From Nepenthes gracilis (lineage: Eukaryota; Streptophyta; Magnoliopsida; Caryophyllales; Nepenthaceae), in assembly GCA_033239525.1 (NCBI GenBank), contig BSYO01000009.1, positions 15,521,299-15,585,298 on the forward strand: 64,000 nucleotides of DNA, given 5' to 3'. Positions 58,798 through 64,000 of the stretch are shown in pieces (position 1 is the stretch's first letter; the number at the start of each line of letters is the position of its first letter). The notes below the pieces were generated by a model. It saw only the letters and a list, made by a program, of their open reading frames with translations. It was not told where the DNA came from and searched no databases. A program made the translations under genes and the position numbers.

Positions 58798-58802
58798 AGC
58801 AT
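58798..58802. repeat. Target site duplication, right copy (AGCAT)
   Basis: Identical to 33393-33397, outside the other LTR 25.4 kb away. Confidence 0.75.
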
Positions 58803-61800
58803 ATATTATCTCTTTTTATTGATACATTAACATCTATAAATGGAATACTTATTATCATTATATCATCATGTTATATTATTTTTTAATAAGTGATAATATA
58901 TTACCCAAATAAATAAGTGATCATATATTGAGAAAGTCATTTTTTAATTCTTAGGAAGTAAATCTTTTCACATGTTTGAGTAAGTAATTTAACCTGTAAT
59001 AAATAAAACTGAGGCTACTTTCTCCTTTGATGATCATCTTCTTCATTCCGATAATGAACTTCTCCTTGAATACCTTCTTTTTCTATTGAAATTCATCATC
59101 ATCGCCAGTCGCCACTCGTCACTCTGCCTTAGAGTAGCAGTCCAACATGTTGAGGCAGAAGGATGTATCTTAAAATATTATCGAACCTCTCCATAAGCTA
59201 CTTTAGATTTTTTATTAAGTTATAATTCAATATTCATTTTTCAAAATATTCCAAAAATATCTATAATATACGTTATAATTATAAATTTTCAAAATACTTT
59301 TTAGGGGGACCCACCCAAAAGTGCATCCGTTATGTATTCACGATGGGTCTTTTTGACAAATTCTCTCTTCAGGCCCGCAAAGTGCCCGCTTTAGATATTG
59401 GCTGAGGCCCAAGCCCATATTTCTTGAATATTACTTGAAATAGATTACTCATTATTGGGCCGATACTGGGTAAGCCCACACCAAATGGTAACGTGGCCCA
59501 TTCAATTGACTGGCAAATCTTCTAAAGAGTTGTTATGCTCTTGCTCCATGGATACTCCATTTTTTTATGCATAAAATTGTGGCTTTACCTAACTAGCAAA
59601 CATATATAAACTACTTACTAATAAATTACTAATTTTTATTTTTCTTTCAATTTTTTTTTGATAAAATTATGACAAAATTAGAGTATGGGTATTATTTTCC
59701 AATATTCTAATATTTTAATGTATACATATATATTAAATAAGCATTATAATTTTTTTTATAATAAACTCTCCATGATGCATTTAAATGAAATTTCGGCATC
59801 GGCCTTTCCGAAATGTTCTTCATTGTTTTAACAAAGGTGAAGAAGATAAATAAATGGCAAGGAAAATTGTATATAAAAATAACACCGAGTTTTTATTGTG
59901 TAAAATACAATTTATTTTATAATAGAATAAATATTAGAATTATCTGAGATAATACTTTATTAAAATAATTAAATGTCATAATTTTATTATATTTTACTAA
60001 AAAAATTATTTTGTTAATGTGCACTGCCCATCATAGAAAGAATAATATTTATGTAATCATATAGTGATATCATAATTATTTCTAGATAATTATTAACTAT
60101 TTAAATGGCTAAGATTTTCCATCTATGCACGTTAATTATATGTTGATTTCATAATTATTTCTAAATAACCATAGGTTTTGCTTGAAACATTAGACTTATT
60201 TTATGTCAAAACTGTAATCCATATTATCGATATCTCAAATTTGGAATATTGGTAACTCATATTAAAATAGTGTCATACAATTTTATTTTTATTTTATGAT
60301 AACTGTGGACAAGTGAGGTGCTGCAAAGAAAAATAAATAAATGATATCTCATAATATTAAGATCTGATTTTATACACTAGATCAGTAGCAATTATAATTA
60401 TTAATTATTAACTATGAATCTAATATGACTACTGAAAAAGATTAGAAGATTTCTAATCTCAAAAGAAGTTTACATCTTTTTTAAAATTGTAAAAGCAAAA
60501 TGTACTAAAATATATAATATACATAAAATATATTTAAATATAACTTTAAATCATAATAATATTTATAGTAACTAGTAGAACCAATATATATATATATAAA
60601 TAATAAGAAAATTAATATACAAATTTTTATTAATGAAAGAAAAATTTTAATAATCAATAGTTATCGAATAAAATCCTTCGAACCTTTAAAACCAGTAAAA
60701 GTAAAGTACTAAAAAAGTGAACTTATAATAGGGTAATACAAGCATATTAGATTTTAATTGATTTACTTATAATTTGTAAACTCTATGAAGAAATTTTATT
60801 AATTTATTCTCAACAATGAAACTAGACACCTTTCAATTTTCTTGATGATTTCGCTTTATATGCTGTGGAATCTTTGCATATTACTGAATTTCAATACCTA
60901 CACACCAATGTCTCAACAAATGCTTATAGGTTAGAACAAGTATATAAAATAATGGAGAACAATGAAGAAATATAAGAAGAGAAAACCTTGGCAATAAATC
61001 TCAAAAGAAAAGGTTTTAATTTTTTTAAATAGAGGCTATTCAATTATCAATAAGAACTTTTATAGTAGCACCCATTTTGCCTAGTTTTTACATATCTTAT
61101 AAGTACTTGGAAAGGAGTTATTTATAGAGAATGCTAAAAATTAAGTTAAAAAAACATGTAGCAGTTTAAAAAGCAACGCCACAATACACATATGTCGTAT
61201 AGATGTGCTTTAGATGCGGAAACCCTAGCAAAAGGTCAATGGCTTTCGCATGGCTCTCAAGTGCACATTAGGTGTGAAAAACTATGTAAATGGCACTCAT
61301 GCACATTTTGGATGCATATCAAGTGTGAATTTTTTTGGATAGAATACGCACATATGTGAATTGAATACATATCAAACGTGAGTATTACAAACAGAATACG
61401 AACATGCATCGTCACATCCCAAAACCAAATTTATTATTTTATTTATGTGTGCGCACATGCCCACACACACATATACACACATATATAGTTATCTCCAAAA
61501 CCTTCTAAAACTTGACATAATCCCATGCCAAGTTGAACGTGAACAAACCGAACCCAATACAAAAGATACCCTGACTCATAGCGAGTATAAAACCAATTCT
61601 GAACTATTTATCTGATCTCCAATTGATAAAATAAAATATGATAAAAACCTAAATTATATCGACAAAGAAAAGTGTCTAACAAAATTTATATCATCATAAT
61701 AAGCTTGTCATGTCCAAAGTATAGAGAATATTCCAAAATAATAACTATCAAAATAAACATATAATACAACATCCTCAATTATCGAAAGACCTAATACAAA

Positions 61801-61860
61801 TCAAATACAAATCTTGATACAATTCTAAGTACTGAAACAACTAATTCAAATCTTTGAATT
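58803..61860. other. AT-rich spacer, no gene seen
   Basis: Only chance frames occur. A GC-richer patch at 59300-59530 has several GGCCC words. Degenerate repeats of GTGCACATTAGGTGTGAA-like sequence lie at about 61240-61380. At about 61411 the plus strand reads TCACATCCCAAAACC, the reverse complement of the usual Tekay LTR end (TTGGGATGTGA), so a minus-strand LTR remnant may begin there. CA/TA dinucleotide-rich sequence follows at 61440-61485. Confidence 0.5.
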
Positions 61861-63190
61861 ACCATTCATCCCAAACTGGCAAGTTTTCAAATCCTTTAAT
61901 TTGGAAGAGTTAGATGTTAGTTATTTAGTTTTTCAGAGACAAAAAAAAACCTAACAAATAATGGTCCACATTTTTCAAAAAAATCACTTGCCGAACTTCC
62001 CCTTGATAACCACTATATAGATAGTTTAATAAAAAATATCTATATATTAGTGTGATGATTGGTTTAGATATTTAAGTCTAATATTCTCATTATACACCAT
62101 CACTGAGGGGTATTAAGGCTTGAAAGATTCAAATAAATAGATAATTTTATAAAAAATTGAGTAACGGCAGTGGTTTTAATGCGAGAGATTAGTAATGAGC
62201 CGCACTTTAATTTTCACATTCAATCTTCATGTAATAAATTTTGAACATGAAAGATCGACTTCTGTTTAACATTTAATATCATAGTAGGTGAAAATATCAA
62301 CCTTAAACTGTTTTACAATTTTTTTTCATTGAACCGATTTTTAAAAATTTTTAAAATTTAATTTTTTTCTGAAATTTTGATGTAAACTAATATAGAAAAT
62401 AATTTTTTTAAAAAAAGATTTCCAATAATTTTATAATTTTAACATTAATTTTGGTATAAAAATGACGTAATTTTCATCGGGTCAAAAAATTGGGTTTGTT
62501 CAAACCCAATTGATGGTTGAAAACGGTCACCATTCATCTCGAATCTGCAAGTTTTCAAACCCTTTAATTTGGAAGAGTTAGATGTTGGTTGTTCAGTTTC
62601 ACAGAGACCAAAAAAAAAAAAAAGGTAATGGTCCACATTTTTTAGAAAAAAAATGCTTGCCCAACTTTCTCATGGTAACCACCATATGGATAATTTAATG
62701 AAAATTATCTATATATTAGTGTGGTAATTGGTTTGGATATCTAAATTTAATACTTTCACTGTACACCATCACCGAGGAGTAGTAAGATTTAAAAAATTTA
62801 AACAAGTGGATAATTTTATAAAAATTTAAGCAATTGTAGTGGTTTCAATGTAGGAGGTTAGTAACGATCCTTAATTTAATTTTCGTATTCGATTTTCATG
62901 TGGCAAATTTTGAACATGAAAGATTGACTTTTGTCTAATATTTGATATCAGAGCAGGTGAAAATCCCAATCTTAAATTGTTCTGTAATTTTTCTCACTGT
63001 ACCAAATTTTTAAAATTTTTAAAGTTTAAATTTTTATAAAGTTTTGATATAAACTAATATTAAAAATCATTAAGAAATTAAATTTCTAACAATTTTATAA
63101 TTTTTATATTAATTTTGATATAAAAATAGTGTAATTTTTATCGAGTCAAAAAATCAGATTTGTTCAGACTCGACTGGTGATTGAAATGAT
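61861..63190 (+). repeat. 668-bp direct tandem duplication
   Basis: 61861-62528 repeats as 62529-about 63190. Both begin ACCATTCATC and share TTTAATTTGGAAGAGTTAGA, AATGGTCCACATTTTT, ATCTATATATTAGTGTG, TACACCATCACYGAGG, AATTTTGAACATGAAAGAT and a poly-A tract. They are moderately diverged, so the duplication is old. Each contains a tRNA-Met primer-site-like word: TTGATATCAGAGCAGG at 62942-62957 and a decayed TTAATATCATAGTAGG at 62274-62289. No coding sequence. It may be two LTR-plus-leader units of a small non-coding retroelement. Confidence 0.85.
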
Positions 63191-63564
63191 TAAAACAGCG
63201 TCATTTTGATTATGCTACAGCGATATTTAAAAATAAAAAGGCCTAGGGCCATTTTTTAGCTCCCGCTTCTCGGGTGCGGTTTTCTCTGGGCCTTATTGCA
63301 TTCAAAGCCCAACACACATGGACTTGTGCGCGGCCCACTCGAAAAATTGACGAATCGACGAAGCGTTCCGGGTGAGAGGGTTCAAACGCGGGACCTCCAG
63401 TATAGGCCTGGAAGCAGCCGTGCTGCCGCGCATTTTGTTACATGTATGGGGCAGTTAATTGATATATTCAATATTTTTATATTATTATTTTTATAATATG
63501 TCTATATGCGTGCGTATATATAAATAATTATATTTACTATTATATATAATATTATTGTATAATA

Positions 63565-63604
<40 letters not shown>

Positions 63605-64000
63605 TAATATTTTTAATTAATAAAATTATATATAATAATCATATATGATATAAAAATATTAATTATAACTAATCATATTTAATATAATAAAATTTATCTC
63701 ACAGAAAATTTTATTATATTAAATTAATTAATTAAGATAAAATATTAAATTATTTTTCTTAATTTGTCCATAGGGATTAAGAATTAGAATATAATTTGAT
63801 AATTTTATCATAAAAATTTGACATGAATATACTTGAATTAAAAATTTGACCAATAAGTAATTTTTATATCAATTAATTTATGATGTATATTTTATATTAG
63901 TAAAATATATTTTATATTTATTATTAGTCCAATTTATTATTTATTAAGTATATAATTTTATTTTAAATAATTGTATAATTTAAAAATCTTTTCGATATTA
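63191..64000. other. Spacer with a short GC-rich tRNA-like patch and an (AT)n tract
   Basis: At 63375-63430 GGGTTCAAACGCGGGACC, followed by GGCCTGGAAGCAGCCGTGCT, resembles the antisense of a tRNA B box and its 3' neighbourhood, as found in tRNA-derived SINEs or old tRNA relics. It cannot be folded into a tRNA here. (AT)n is at 63568-63602. The rest to the window end is extremely AT-rich without frames. Confidence 0.45.
63568..63602. repeat. (AT)n microsatellite
   Basis: About 17 consecutive AT dinucleotides. Confidence 0.95.

Noticed and set aside
1..64000. CRISPR arrays, operons, prophage or bacterial systems
   Set aside because: The tandem repeats have no spacer architecture, and all recognisable coding is plant retroelement or plant-gene-derived. 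Nothing suggests prokaryotic DNA.

Overview
The window is plant nuclear DNA, probably angiosperm, AT-rich (roughly two thirds AT by eye), and I cannot name the species. The evidence is wall-to-wall Ty1/copia and Ty3/gypsy LTR retrotransposons of plant lineages (Tekay/Del-like, Tat/Ogre-like, plant copia), tRNA-Met and tRNA-Arg type primer sites, and captured fragments of two plant nuclear genes. I found no intact host gene. Almost every long reading frame is a decayed retroelement domain or a chance frame.

Layout. 1-2755: end of a Tekay-like gypsy pol and its 3' LTR. 2760-about 4900: a minus-strand Tat-like fragment (leader, primer site, LTR) whose LTR holds a regular 50-bp minisatellite. 4990-7955: no gene. 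7960-8720: minus-strand copia gag-protease remnant. 9030-11960: plus-strand copia element with a deleted 5' half and two decayed LTRs. 14470-27660: minus-strand copia element (right LTR 26423-27660, gag, protease, integrase, RT, RNase H, left LTR 14470-15718) split inside its protease by a second element at 20344-24385. 27660-33390: AT-rich spacer with a G-box/ABRE cluster near 30500. 33398-58797: one Tat-like gypsy element spread over 25.4 kb, with an exact 5-bp target duplication (AGCAT) at its ends. It is broken by a Tekay-like element (34636-43395), a minus-strand Tekay-like LTR (about 51700-53380) and a minus-strand copia-type LTR (about 54270-55347). 58800-64000: AT-rich spacer with a 668-bp tandem duplication and a short tRNA-like GC-rich patch.

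Most notable is the element at 20344-24385. It has two LTRs of about 720-730 bp, a 5-bp target duplication with one mismatch, a primer-site-like sequence and a purine tract, but no recognisable protease, RT or integrase. Its interior carries a gag-like start, then an intronless, internally deleted fragment resembling starch branching enzyme (class I), then an intronless, internally deleted fragment resembling a nucleobase-ascorbate transporter of the NAT11/12 type, then a third protein-like segment I cannot name. This fits a non-autonomous retrotransposon that picked up spliced transcripts of at least two host genes. A second notable feature is a fourfold tandem amplification of the RT region in the Tat-like element (45883-49046).

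None of the elements looks autonomous now: most frames have stops and frameshifts, and several catalytic motifs are altered.
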